Positions 54,403 to 63,749 are shown, counted from the stretch's first letter. The stretch: 64,000 nt of DNA from Clostridium_AM sp900759715 (GCA_900759715.1 CAAEXF010000132.1:129074-193073), one strand, 5' to 3'. The notes: a model not told the origin generated them from the letters alone. Made by a program: numbers and translations.

Positions 54403-54933
54403 TCAATAGTCAACCTTATATAAATTCTCATCGGTTTCTTCAATTATTTCTTGAGTACCATCGATTTTTACTGCCTTCACCTGTACATCTTTGACATCAC
54501 TAATAGCATACCAAAATCTTTTATCGCCTTTAACTTCAATTATTTTGGCTGGTTTTTCACCTGCATATATTTTAGAAATAGATTTATCATTAATCGCTCC
54601 TGAATAAATATATGGGACTTGATTCATTAAAGACCATTTAATTGGTGAATCCCATTTTGCTCCTCTTGTTTGTCTCCAATTCCACCTGCCCTTTTCTTTT
54701 TCAAAATATGCGATAAAAATTACTTCTTCTTGTTGGTCATTCTCTACAAATATCGCAATGGCATCATTTTCATGAACAACATTTGTTTCCTTATGAATGA
54801 GCGAATAATTCTTTTCTCCTTTGTGCATTTTATCCATAGTTGTGTAAAAGAAATTCTCAAACGTTTCTTTCTTTGAACAACCAATTAAAAGTGCAATACA
54901 AATTAAAAACAAAGAAAAGATTTGCTTTTTTAA
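54403..54933 (-). CDS. hypothetical lipoprotein with no standard start codon
   Basis: The protein has a clear lipoprotein signal: two lysines, then IFSLFLICIALLIGC with the cysteine as anchor, followed by about 155 residues of unknown family (ETFENFFYTTMDKMHKGEKN...). A strong ribosome site, GGAGGGGAGAGG, lies right in front, but the first codon there is TTA and no ATG, GTG or TTG fits before the signal peptide. An in-frame TTG at 55005 lies upstream of the likely promoter. A point change from TTG, or a rare start, is possible. The end at 54403 is certain. Confidence 0.6.
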   Translation of the reverse strand, partial: LKKQIFSLFLICIALLIGCSKKETFENFFYTTMDKMHKGEKNYSLIHKETNVVHENDAIAIFVENDQQEEVIFIAYFEKEKGRWNWRQTRGAKWDSPIKWSLMNQVPYIYSGAINDKSISKIYAGEKPAKIIEVKGDKRFWYAISDVKDVQVKAVKIDGTQEIIEETDENLYKVDY

Positions 54934-55034
54934 TTTCCTCTCCCCTCCTATGTTTTTTATAATAGTAAGACATAATGAAATACAAGTGTATAATATTTTA
55001 CACAAATCTTGACTCTTTCTTGGCCTAAAGTTTA

Positions 55035-55721
55035 TTACTGCATATACTTTTCCACCAATTCATAGCATCTATTTTTTGTTGTATCTGCCAAGGAGTTCAA
55101 ATATATAACTGATTCCATTGTTCCGCCCTTCATTGAGGATGATTCTTCTTTAGCTTTAGCATCTCTATTTGATATCCACTTTATTTCTTCGCTTTGTAGT
55201 TTTTTCATATCATTAGCTGATAGTTGTCCTTTTAATACACCATAAATTTCATTCAAAGCATCATCCCATCTTTTGTACCTTTCATTTGCGGCCTCTCTCA
55301 TATATGGTGTTTTCCCCGAAGCATCTTTTTCATCTAAAGCCTTTAACTCTAGTTGAATTTTATCTAGTTTAGCTCTATATTCTTCATTCTTGCTTACTTT
55401 TTTTTCTTTATTTTTTTCTTTTTCTGTTTCAGCTAACTGAGAATCAATTCTCCCCTTTAATTTGTTAATGTTAGCTTTTTGGGCTTCTTCTAATTCCTTA
55501 CTATTTAACTGCTCTATTAAAGCCTTAGCCTCATCATATTTTTTTTCATCAATTAAGCTGCTCACTTTATTTATACTATTGTCAACTTCTTCTTTAACCT
55601 TTACCTTATCCTCTACCTTGCTATTTGATGTGTCGTTATTCGTATTTTTTACAGTGCTTTTCCCACACCCAACTGTTCCTAATGCTAATACTAACACCAG
55701 AACTCCTAAAATCTTTTTCAT
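55035..55721 (-). CDS. LprI-family lipoprotein (lysozyme-inhibitor-like)
   Basis: The 228-residue protein has a lipoprotein signal with GTVGC (cysteine near residue 19), a lysine/glutamate-rich middle with coiled-coil character (about 40-110), and a C-terminal LprI/DUF1311 domain (about 120-225, MREAANERYKRWDDALNEIY). LprI-type domains inhibit lysozyme in some bacteria, but many clostridial members are uncharacterised. The ATG at 55721 is 9 bases after GGAGG. Confidence 0.85.
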   Translation of the reverse strand: MKKILGVLVLVLALGTVGCGKSTVKNTNNDTSNSKVEDKVKVKEEVDNSINKVSSLIDEKKYDEAKALIEQLNSKELEEAQKANINKLKGRIDSQLAETEKEKNKEKKVSKNEEYRAKLDKIQLELKALDEKDASGKTPYMREAANERYKRWDDALNEIYGVLKGQLSANDMKKLQSEEIKWISNRDAKAKEESSSMKGGTMESVIYLNSLADTTKNRCYELVEKYMQ

Positions 55722-56052
55722 GCTCATATTCCTCCAGTAATAATAAAATACTGTAATATTTTTGATTTCATTATACCATATTATGCTAAAATAGAAATTA
55801 ACGTGGCAAACTTATCAAAAGGAACATATTGCTGAGGTGTTAATCTAAGCCTTACCATTCCTATCTATTCTTTGCCACAATGTATTTTTAAAATAAAAAT
55901 AGCAAGCACAAGAATCATTTAATTCTCGCACTTACTTTTTAAGCTACATAAAGCTCTGTATGAAATATTCCTTCCAGTATAGGCTTTTATATATTATATT
56001 TTTAAAGAACATCTAGCAACATGTCCCCTCTTGATTTAATCTACCGAAATTA

Positions 56053-56238
56053 TTTATCCGATGTCTACCGCCACTAACAACCCAACGCACTCTGTGAAAG
56101 CGATTCGCAGCAAATCAGAGATTTGGGGCTCTCTGCTTTTCTTAAAGTTGGGGATAAGTGGCGCTACGACCCTGGATAACGGCTTCTAAGCTTCAGATGG
56201 AGTTTAAAACTCCACCTGAAGCCAAGAATCCTGTTTAT
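56053..56238 (+). repeat. dispersed repeat, copy B (186 bp, full length)
   Basis: It begins TTTATCCGATGTCTACCGCC and ends in GTTTATA. Two structured parts are visible: a region bounded by CCCAAC and GTTGGGG with an inner AAATCAGAGATTT hairpin, and a terminal hairpin CTTCAGATGGAGTTT/AAACTCCACCTGAAG. It agrees almost base for base with copy C. Its right end supplies the stop codon of the DUF4418 gene. Confidence 0.85.
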
Positions 56239-56648
56239 AATTTTCTTCTTTCTCCCATAAATAGAGATATAAGCCCACAAATTATAGTAACTACACCGCC
56301 TCCACGAATCCACGCAGCGGTTTTATGGCACTCCATAGTATCCTTAATACATATTCCAATTCCAACTTTTGAACCATACGTAACTACTAGAAGTATAATT
56401 CCTATAGCTATGAATGTCCAAGGCTTTCTAGTGCCTGTAAGAAAGGCTTCTATTGCAGCCACTATTAATACTATTGATAATAGTATAGAAGCTTGTCCTG
56501 TATAATAGCACTTCATATGAGTCATATTTCCACTTTTTAGTTCTAACATTCCTTTACAAACTGGCGCCCATATAAGTATTGAACCTATTATAATAAGTCC
56601 TATTATTACTAATATTCTACTGATAATTTTCTGTGATTTAATTTGCAT
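56235..56648 (-). CDS. DUF4418 membrane protein
   Basis: The 137-residue protein has four membrane segments and the family cysteines in IWAPVCKGM and MKCYYTGQA. DUF4418 genes often sit next to FtsX-type ABC permease/ATPase pairs, as here with a divergent pair starting at 56859; the role is unknown. The stop codon falls in the last bases of repeat copy B, so the C-terminus may have been altered slightly. Confidence 0.85.
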   Translation of the reverse strand: MQIKSQKIISRILVIIGLIIIGSILIWAPVCKGMLELKSGNMTHMKCYYTGQASILLSIVLIVAAIEAFLTGTRKPWTFIAIGIILLVVTYGSKVGIGICIKDTMECHKTAAWIRGGGVVTIICGLISLFMGERRKL

Positions 56649-56858
56649 TTGAATACCTCCTGTTTAATTACCTATTTAAAAACCTCCAGTTATGATATAT
56701 CAAAGATCTTTAAAATTCAAATAATATTTCATTATACTCATCAATGTTTCTATAATTTTTTTCTATAATAGAGAAATTCATATTTTCTATTGCTGCTTAT
56801 TTTCTATGCTATAATCTTATTGTTGTCTATGATTTTAGAAGGGAGCAATTTAATTTAA

Positions 56859-58064
56859 ATGAATATTGTAAAATTAGCTTATCTTAATGTAGTAAGAAGA
56901 AAAAGTCAGTCTTTGCTTACAGGAATTATTACAGCTTTAACTATTCTTATATTCGTATTAGTTTTTTCTATTTTTTCAATAGTACAAAATGGATTAACTC
57001 TTAGTACTGAAAGATTAGGTGCTGATATCATAGTTCTTCCAAACGAAGCGAATTCAGACTCATTAAAAACACTTTTCACAGGTACACCACAGAATATATA
57101 TATGTCAAAATATATAGAGTCTAAGCTTAAAAGTATAAATGGGATAGAAAAAACTACACCACAGTTTTTTACAGCTACAATGCCTGGGATTGGATGTTGC
57201 AGTTATGGTGATACATTACGTCTTGTAGGAATGGATCAAAATTCTGATTTCATATTAAAAGCTTGGTTTGAAGAATATAGTGTAAAGTCACTAGCAGATG
57301 ATGAAGTTATTATAGGTAGAAATGTAGAAGCAATAATAGGTGATAAAGTTTCAATTTTAGGTCATCCTTTTAAAATAGTAGGAACTCTATATAATACCGG
57401 AAGCGGCATGGATTATACTATATTTATGAACATAGATAAAGCCAGATCATTAGCTAAGGAAAAATTCTCTGCAGAATTATGGAATGGAAGTACACCAGAA
57501 AATTTGGTTTCATCTGTATTAATAAAAACTTCTAAAGGAGCAAATATAGATAAGATTGTAGATAAAATAAACAATGCCGATTTAGGTGTTAAAGCTGCAT
57601 CTACAACCGGTTCTATAACTAGCATAAAAAAGCAATTATCTTCTATCTCTAAAATAATATTATTCCTATGGCTAGCTTTATTATTAATTTCCTCCTTAGC
57701 TCTCATTGGTAGATTTAACTCACTTGCAAAAGAAAGAAAAAAGGAAATAGGCTTCTTAAGAGCTGTGGGTATACAAAAGAGTGGAATATTTAAACTAGTA
57801 ATTTCTGAAGCCTGGATTATTGCTGGATTAGGAGGACTTATAGGAGGTATTTTAGGAGTTCTATTGGTAAATCCAGCTCTATCTATATTAGAAGGAGCAG
57901 TTTTACTTCCTCAAGGCCAGTGGTCACTATCTACAGCAGTAGTAAATATCATCATAGGTCTAGCAGCTTCTCTTTTATTAGGACTTGCAGCAGCTATTTA
58001 TTCTGCATGGAAAAGTTCCAGCTTAGTACCTCAAGAGGCTATTTCGAAAGGAGATATAGGATAA
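56859..58064 (+). CDS. ABC transporter permease, FtsX/MacB type
   Basis: The 401-residue protein has one N-terminal membrane helix (about 17-42), a large extracellular domain (about 45-265) and three C-terminal helices (about 270-390, with ERKKEIGFLRAVGIQ in the coupling loop). This is the FtsX/MacB fold, which moves or mechanically signals rather than importing sugars. Its stop codon overlaps the ATPase start (TAATG). A DUF4418 gene is divergent. Confidence 0.9.
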   Translation: MNIVKLAYLNVVRRKSQSLLTGIITALTILIFVLVFSIFSIVQNGLTLSTERLGADIIVLPNEANSDSLKTLFTGTPQNIYMSKYIESKLKSINGIEKTTPQFFTATMPGIGCCSYGDTLRLVGMDQNSDFILKAWFEEYSVKSLADDEVIIGRNVEAIIGDKVSILGHPFKIVGTLYNTGSGMDYTIFMNIDKARSLAKEKFSAELWNGSTPENLVSSVLIKTSKGANIDKIVDKINNADLGVKAASTTGSITSIKKQLSSISKIILFLWLALLLISSLALIGRFNSLAKERKKEIGFLRAVGIQKSGIFKLVISEAWIIAGLGGLIGGILGVLLVNPALSILEGAVLLPQGQWSLSTAVVNIIIGLAASLLLGLAAAIYSAWKSSSLVPQEAISKGDIG

Positions 58065-58729
58065 TGGAGATTTGTCGTTTAGAGAATGTAAAAAAATCAT
58101 ATGAATCCGGCGAAGAAATTACACCTATAGAACAAGTTTCCCTTACTATAAATTCTGGGGATTTTATATGTATCGAAGGACCTTCTGGGATAGGTAAAAG
58201 TACCCTTCTATATATAATTGGTGGGCTTTTAGATGCCACTTCTGGTGATATTTATATAGATGGTAAGAACATAAATGCTATGACTGACAAGGAACTTACG
58301 GATATACGAAGAGATAAAATAGGCTTTATATTTCAAGATAGCAACCTAATACAAGCTCTAACCCTTCAAGAAAACTTACTTTTTGTACAATCTATGAGTT
58401 GTAAGAAAAAAGATTATGAGCAAATAAAATATTACTTAACTCGCCTAGGTCTCTGGGAGCGAAGAAATTATCTTCCTAGTGAAGTAAGTGGAGGTCAGCG
58501 CAGACGTGCAATGGTGGCCTGTGCTCTTATAAAAAATCCTCTACTAATACTAGCTGATGAACCTACCAACGATTTAGACGAACATTGGGCAAAGGAAGTG
58601 CTAAATCTTCTATCTGAAGCTGTAGATAATGGTAAAAGCGTTGTGCTAGTAACCCATAATACTCATTGGGCTGAAAAAGCACATTTAAGATTTGACTTGA
58701 ATCAAGATGCAATCCATAGGAAAAAATAG
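58064..58729 (+). CDS. ABC transporter ATP-binding protein (LolD/MacB type)
   Basis: The 221-residue ATPase shows the Walker A GPSGIGKST, the signature VSGGQRRRAMVAC, the Walker B LLILADEPTNDLD and the switch histidine in VTHNTHW. It pairs with the FtsX-type permease just upstream. The ATG at 58064 follows AAAGGAGATATAGG. A longer in-frame start at 57920 lies inside the permease gene and is not used. Confidence 0.92.
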   Translation: MEICRLENVKKSYESGEEITPIEQVSLTINSGDFICIEGPSGIGKSTLLYIIGGLLDATSGDIYIDGKNINAMTDKELTDIRRDKIGFIFQDSNLIQALTLQENLLFVQSMSCKKKDYEQIKYYLTRLGLWERRNYLPSEVSGGQRRRAMVACALIKNPLLILADEPTNDLDEHWAKEVLNLLSEAVDNGKSVVLVTHNTHWAEKAHLRFDLNQDAIHRKK

Positions 58730-58812
58730 TTATAAGAATCCCCTTTTATTTTATGATTAATTTTCACAGCCTTTTGCTCTTACAAAGCCGTATAAGATTT
58801 TATAAAATTGTG

Positions 58813-58842
58813 GAGAAAAGCCTTATATACTAGGCTTTTCTC
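58813..58842 (+). terminator. terminator of the FtsX-type ABC operon
   Basis: GAGAAAAGCCT and AGGCTTTTCTC form an 11-bp stem with an 8-base loop, followed by TACTTTCTTATT. Confidence 0.75.
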
Positions 58843-58986
58843 TACTTTCTTATTATACGTTCTTGTAAGATTTTACATGTCCCTTTGTAAGGGTTAATAA
58901 CAATATTGCAACAAGATAACACCTTTTCATGATATTATCGTTCCATGTCCCGTTTTTTTAATGCTGTAAGCTGCCAAGTTGATGAA

Positions 58987-59730
58987 CTATTCCCATCTAA
59001 AAAAGCAAATCGAAATGCTGATACAGGTTACCGCAAGCGCAATCATCAACATAGCTGGGAAAAATACACTATTGATTGATAAGCCAAGGGAAGCGGCTTT
59101 AAGCAGCTTAATTCCTTGTGTCAGCGGCAATAAATCGGCTGCTTTTTGGAGTGCCGCAGGCATAACCTCATAAGGCAAAGTAGCACCAGAAAAAATAAGC
59201 ATTGGAAAGTATAACACACTAGCCAAAACACTTGCTATCTTAATGTTTGGAGCTATTCCACCTACCAGCAGTCCTATGCTGAACATAGATAACATTACCA
59301 GTAAGTATGCACCTAAAAAACAGAACCATGAACCGTTCAATTGGTATCCAAAGAAAATCGCTGCTGTCACATAAACAAGGATAAGTGAAATGATGGAATA
59401 AAGCGCGTAGATCACAAGCTGTACCGCTAAAATAAGGGCGGGACTAGTTGGTGTTACCTTGAACCGCTTTAAGATTTTCTTATTACGGTAATCGGATACT
59501 ACTAAAGGAAGTCCCATTACTCCACCGGCACAGATTGCAATCGTCGTCACCGCTCCAAAGGATTGTTCCAGAACTGTATATTCTGCACCACCGAAAGCTG
59601 GCTTATTTCCGAGAACAGCACCTAGAATTACCAATACTATAATAGGCATACATATTGCAAAAATGAACATATCCATCCCACGCAGAGATAACTTGAGTTC
59701 CGTCCTGAACAGAGCGCTAAATGCTTTCAT
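58987..59730 (-). CDS. ABC-2 type permease
   Basis: This 247-residue six-segment protein belongs to the ABC-2 exporter family (FRTELKLSLRGMDMFIF at the start, ATLPYEVMPAALQKAADLLP near residue 195). It pairs with the ATPase upstream, overlapping it by 14 bases. Drug, lipid or peptide export is likely but not specified. The ATG at 59730 follows GGAGG. This gene and the next two are distinctly richer in G and C than their surroundings. Confidence 0.9.
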   Translation of the reverse strand: MKAFSALFRTELKLSLRGMDMFIFAICMPIIVLVILGAVLGNKPAFGGAEYTVLEQSFGAVTTIAICAGGVMGLPLVVSDYRNKKILKRFKVTPTSPALILAVQLVIYALYSIISLILVYVTAAIFFGYQLNGSWFCFLGAYLLVMLSMFSIGLLVGGIAPNIKIASVLASVLYFPMLIFSGATLPYEVMPAALQKAADLLPLTQGIKLLKAASLGLSINSVFFPAMLMIALAVTCISISICFFRWE

Positions 59731-60451
59731 CTTCTTTTTCCTCCTCATCCGTAAACCAAAGATAGGCATCCTCAAATTTTTTATAAGGGCTGGCTGCAAT
59801 CGCTTCCTGTAAGGTTCCATAAAATATGCTTTTCCCTTTTTTTAGAATCATGATTTTATCGCATAGAGCTTCCACTTCATCCATAAAGTGAGAGGTTAGG
59901 ATGATGGTCAACCCTTTTGCCTTTAAATCAGATAGGCATTTCCAAACATCCCGCCTTGCTTTTGTATCCAGCCCGGTGGTCAGCTCATCTAAAAACACGA
60001 CTTCGGGATTGGGAATGAGTGCAAGAACAATGAACAAGCGCTGCTTTTCTCCTCCCGAAAGCTCACTCACTTGACTTTTTAATTTGTCTGAAAGGCTAAA
60101 CTGCCCTAATAAATTCACGTAATGTAAAGAGGTTTTATAAAGTGATTGCGTAACCTCACAAAGTTCGGATACCGTTATTTTGTCTTGGTAATTGGCTTCT
60201 TGAAATTGAACACCAACTCTCTCAAACAGCTTTTTGCGATCTTTTTGTGGATTCATTCCCAAAATAGATACCGTTCCACTGTCCTGCTTTTTTGTGCCTA
60301 ACATGCACTCAATGGTGGTGCTTTTTCCCGCACCATTGGCCCCAAGCAAACCAAATACTTCCCCTCGGCAAACGGAAAAATCCAAATTCTCCACTGCCTT
60401 GACAGTAGCATAAGATTTACTCAGTTGATTTACCTCAATAGTTGTTTCCAT
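59717..60451 (-). CDS. ABC transporter ATP-binding protein (drug-export type)
   Basis: The 244-residue ATPase has Walker A GANGAGKST, the signature VSELSGGEKQRLFI, Walker B EVVFLDELTTGLD (Glu-Leu in place of Glu-Pro, seen in this branch) and the switch histidine in LTSHFMDEVEAL. It is the CcmA/BcrA-like partner of the ABC-2 permease. It starts after GGAGGG. The MerR gene upstream ends in a hairpin 43 bases earlier. Confidence 0.92.
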   Translation of the reverse strand: METTIEVNQLSKSYATVKAVENLDFSVCRGEVFGLLGANGAGKSTTIECMLGTKKQDSGTVSILGMNPQKDRKKLFERVGVQFQEANYQDKITVSELCEVTQSLYKTSLHYVNLLGQFSLSDKLKSQVSELSGGEKQRLFIVLALIPNPEVVFLDELTTGLDTKARRDVWKCLSDLKAKGLTIILTSHFMDEVEALCDKIMILKKGKSIFYGTLQEAIAASPYKKFEDAYLWFTDEEEKEDESI

Positions 60452-60492
60452 GCTATGAAAACCCTCCTTTTCTTTTAGTTGTATAAAAAGAA

Positions 60493-60518
60493 TAACACCA
60501 GATCGAAGTCTGGTGTTA
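60493..60518 (-). terminator. hairpin between the MerR and ATPase genes
   Basis: TAACACCAGA and TCTGGTGTTA form a 10-bp stem with a 6-base loop that includes the MerR stop codon, followed on the reverse strand by TTCTTTTTAT. It would terminate or attenuate transcription from merR into the ABC genes. Confidence 0.75.
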
Positions 60519-61277
60519 AAGTGTAGGGTTTGCTTTGAACCGCTTTTTCATTTTTTCTAGATGGGTAAGCATATTGCAGGCGTTTTTTTCAGCATATTTC
60601 AGGGATGTAAGCAGCTTATCACATACGGAAATGATTTCGTCATTTTCTTTAGGAGTATCAATTGCCTTACGTATATCTACTTGAGGATTTCTAGAGAGAG
60701 CGCAGAGCATCCTCAAAATTGCTGCAAGTGAGTAATTGGCACAACGCAGAGAACGTATAATTTTCAACCGCCGAATATCGTTATTTGTATATACGCGATA
60801 ACCATTTTGCCTACGCTTTACCGTCAGCAAGCCATTCATTTCCCAGTTTCTTAAAGCATCTATTGAAATTTGCAGATGGTCAGCCGCTTCCTTTCTAGTG
60901 AAAAAGATGCTGTTCGTTTCTCTCTTGCTGCCTGACAATAGCTGTTCTGCAATCGCTATGGCTTCTTCAGCGTTTCTTTGTTCTTTTTTGATTTGCTGCA
61001 AATAACTCTCTGTAAGGCGAATTGCTCTATCAAAATCTCCAGCAGCCGAGGTCTTAATAATATCAATCGCTCTTTTTCGCAGGCCGTTTTGCAGAATCTC
61101 CACTTTTAGGGCAGTTCTCGCAAACTTTAATTGCTCCATATGGAAATCTGTAAAAACACGGTAGCCGTTTTGTTCTCGTTTCGGTTTTGGGATAAGTCCA
61201 AGTTCCTCATAAAGTCGCACAGTATTGGGGTGGATTCCAATGCTGTGTGCAATTTCTGCTGTTTTATAGGTCTTCAT
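60516..61277 (-). CDS. MerR-family regulator with two MerR-like DNA-binding domains
   Basis: The 253-residue protein holds a MerR winged helix at residues 1-70 (TAEIAHSIGIHPNTVRLYEE) and a second at about 125-195 (TRKEAADHLQISIDALRNWE), both ending in the N-GYRV-T pattern. A short C-terminal helix follows instead of a metal-binding tail with cysteine pairs. It most likely controls the ABC exporter behind it. The two domains could bind two half-sites of one long operator without dimerisation; that is inference. Confidence 0.88.
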   Translation of the reverse strand: MKTYKTAEIAHSIGIHPNTVRLYEELGLIPKPKREQNGYRVFTDFHMEQLKFARTALKVEILQNGLRKRAIDIIKTSAAGDFDRAIRLTESYLQQIKKEQRNAEEAIAIAEQLLSGSKRETNSIFFTRKEAADHLQISIDALRNWEMNGLLTVKRRQNGYRVYTNNDIRRLKIIRSLRCANYSLAAILRMLCALSRNPQVDIRKAIDTPKENDEIISVCDKLLTSLKYAEKNACNMLTHLEKMKKRFKANPTL

Positions 61278-61516
61278 TCAATCATATCACCTCTAATCTT
61301 TTCCTACATAATAGCATCATGTAAAAGTCTGATGTTATAGTGGAGAGTTTAATTATAACCAATAAAGAAGGAGTTTACCATATTCGAAAATATCTAATTT
61401 TAGAGAAAAATATCCTACATTTGCTTAATAATATACATATATAGGATCTAATGTTATAATTGGCATATGAATAATCTATAATTCAGTACACACTTGTAGG
61501 CTATGACGAAGCAATG

Positions 61517-61702
61517 TATAAACAGGATTCTTGGCTTCAGGTGGAGTTTTAAACTCCATCTGAAGCTTAGAAACCGTTATCCAGGGCCGTAGCGCCACTT
61601 ATCCCCAACTTTAAGAAAAGCAGAGAGCCCCAAATCTCTGATTTGCTGCGAATCGCTTTCACAGAGTGCGTTGGGGTGTTAGTGGCGGTAGACATCGGAT
61701 AA
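61517..61702 (-). repeat. dispersed repeat, copy C (186 bp, full length, inverted)
   Basis: The reverse strand matches copy B almost base for base, from TTTATCCGATG to GTTTATA, including both hairpin regions. Copies B and C face each other across about 5.3 kb holding the two ABC systems. Confidence 0.85.
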
Positions 61703-61813
61703 ATTAATGGAAGCCTAAAAATGACTTCCATTAAAAATTGTCACATTATTAACACTATTCTAACACATAGCCTTAAATTAAAATAATAATAAACTATAAG
61801 GAGTAGTTTTATT

Positions 61814-62248
61814 ATGGATGAAATAGATAAAAAAATTATTGAATTATTACAAGAGAACTCCCGTATTTCAATTACTGACATTGCAAAAATAATTAATCTT
61901 TCTAGACCAAGCGTTAGTGAAAGAATTGAAAAATTAGTTGAAAAAGGTGTGTTAGAAAAATTTACAACCTATGTCCCTGCTCATAAAGTTGGTCATGAGG
62001 TCAGTTTCTTTATGGAGATTAGCAATATAAAAATCTCTTTCGATAAAATGGTTAATATTCTTCTATCTAATGAATACATAACCGAAATTCATTGTGTAAC
62101 TGGCAATACTAATTATATTGTACGAGCATCCATGCCAAATATTGAAATGATGAATCAATTATTATCTGAATTAATGAAATATAGCCATGTAGTTACATCA
62201 ATAGTTCTACACTCACCTCTAGCTCATAGACCAATAAAGCCACTTTAA
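61814..62248 (+). CDS. Lrp/AsnC-family regulator
   Basis: The 144-residue protein has the Lrp winged helix (DKKIIELLQENSRISITDIA, residues 4-23) and a RAM domain at about 68-140. It lies 217 bases before kynureninase in the same direction and probably regulates it, perhaps in response to an aromatic amino acid. It starts from an ATG after TAAGGAG. Confidence 0.88.
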   Translation: MDEIDKKIIELLQENSRISITDIAKIINLSRPSVSERIEKLVEKGVLEKFTTYVPAHKVGHEVSFFMEISNIKISFDKMVNILLSNEYITEIHCVTGNTNYIVRASMPNIEMMNQLLSELMKYSHVVTSIVLHSPLAHRPIKPL

Positions 62249-62465
62249 GCTTAATTTAAATATATATTGATGAGATGTTTTGCTCCCTATTTATTTGATT
62301 TATTTCTCCTGAAATTTTATATTCCTTCATGTTGTAAATTATCTATAAATATCATCTTCTTTTTGAAGGAGATACACTGTAATATTCTTCGAATATTTAT
62401 GTTTAAATTAGCATATTTATATTATTATTTCTCTATAAAGTTAAAATTTTAAGGGGGAATATGTT

Positions 62466-63749
62466 ATGAAGTATGAATTTAAGGATGGATTAGAATTTGC
62501 CAAGGAATTAGACAAGCTAGATAAGCTCCATAATATTAGAGATCGTTTTTATCTAAATGAAGGTGAAATCTACATGGATGGAAATTCTCTAGGATTAAGC
62601 TCCAAGGATGCTGAGGAGTCTTTATTGAATGTCTTCAATGTTTGGCGTAAAGAAGGAATCAAAATATGGGGTGTTGAAGATGGACGCTACTTTAATTTTT
62701 CAAAAAATCTTGCAGAGAAATTAAAAAATTTAATTAATGCAGATGCAGATGAAATCATTGTAATGGGAAGTACTACTTCAAATATTCATCAAGGATTGGC
62801 TACTTTCTATAAACCAACAAAAGAAAGATACAAAATTATTGTTGATGAATTAAATTTCCCTACAGATATTTATGCTGTTAAGAGTATGATTAACCTTAAG
62901 GGTTACAAGGTTGAAGATGCGTTAATTGAAATCAAAAGCAGAGATGGGCGTACTATTTGTGAAGAAGATATTATATCAAAAATGGCTGATGATGTTGCAT
63001 TAATACTATTACCATCAGTTCTATATCGTAGTGCTCAACTTTTAGATATGGAACTAATTACTAGCGAAGCTCATAAGCGTGGAATTATTATTGGATGGGA
63101 TTTATGCCACTCAATGGGATCCGTTCCTCATGACTTTAAGAAAATTGATCCTGATTTTGCAGTTTGGTGCTCATATAAATATCTAAATGCTGGACCTGGC
63201 GCAACTGCTGGTATGTATATAAATAGAAAGCACTTTAATAAAAGCACTGGACTTAGAGGTTGGTTTGGATGTAAAGATGAAAGTCAATTTCTAATGAGTC
63301 ATGATTTTGATCAAGATAAAGATGCAAATGGATGGCTACTCGGAACTCACAATATGTTTTCAATGGCACCTTTAGATGGAGTTCTAAATATCTTTAATGA
63401 AGTTGGGATGGAAAGCATACGTGCTAAATCGCTGCATATTACTGCATACTTAATGTATTTAATTGATAATAAGCTATCTAAATATGGATATTCAATTGGC
63501 AATCCTCGTGAAGATCATCGACGTGGAGGTCATGTTTGTTTAGAGCATGATGAAGCATATAGAATAAGTCTAGCACTACGTGATAACAATGTGATTCCCG
63601 ACTATCGCGAACCAAATGTTATTCGTCTAGCTCCTATTGCATTATATACTTCTTACGAAGAGGTTTATAGTTTAGTAGAAATTCTCGAAAAGATTGTTAA
63701 AGATAAAGAATTTGAAAACTATTCATTAAAAAGAGTAACAGTATTATAG
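62466..63749 (+). CDS. kynU: kynureninase
   Basis: This 427-residue PLP enzyme splits kynurenine into anthranilate and alanine. Family features are clear: YMDGNSLG near residue 38, GSTTSNIHQ near 102 with threonine and serine that bind the phosphate, WDLCHSMGS near 215 and the PLP lysine in WCSYKYLNAGPG near 239. No kynA or kynB gene is near, so the kynurenine would come from outside the cell. It starts after AAGGGGGAAT. Confidence 0.9.
   Translation: MKYEFKDGLEFAKELDKLDKLHNIRDRFYLNEGEIYMDGNSLGLSSKDAEESLLNVFNVWRKEGIKIWGVEDGRYFNFSKNLAEKLKNLINADADEIIVMGSTTSNIHQGLATFYKPTKERYKIIVDELNFPTDIYAVKSMINLKGYKVEDALIEIKSRDGRTICEEDIISKMADDVALILLPSVLYRSAQLLDMELITSEAHKRGIIIGWDLCHSMGSVPHDFKKIDPDFAVWCSYKYLNAGPGATAGMYINRKHFNKSTGLRGWFGCKDESQFLMSHDFDQDKDANGWLLGTHNMFSMAPLDGVLNIFNEVGMESIRAKSLHITAYLMYLIDNKLSKYGYSIGNPREDHRRGGHVCLEHDEAYRISLALRDNNVIPDYREPNVIRLAPIALYTSYEEVYSLVEILEKIVKDKEFENYSLKRVTVL

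Noticed and set aside
55803..55878. A long-spaced pair GTGGCAAA/TTTGCCAC
   Set aside because: Arms are only 8 bp and about 60 bases apart, too weak to call a structure.
56158..56505. A 115-codon plus-strand frame
   Set aside because: It is made of repeat copy B plus the antisense of the DUF4418 gene.
62267..62452. A 61-codon frame between the Lrp regulator and kynU
   Set aside because: It has no ribosome site and consists of low-complexity hydrophobic residues from an AT-rich leader.
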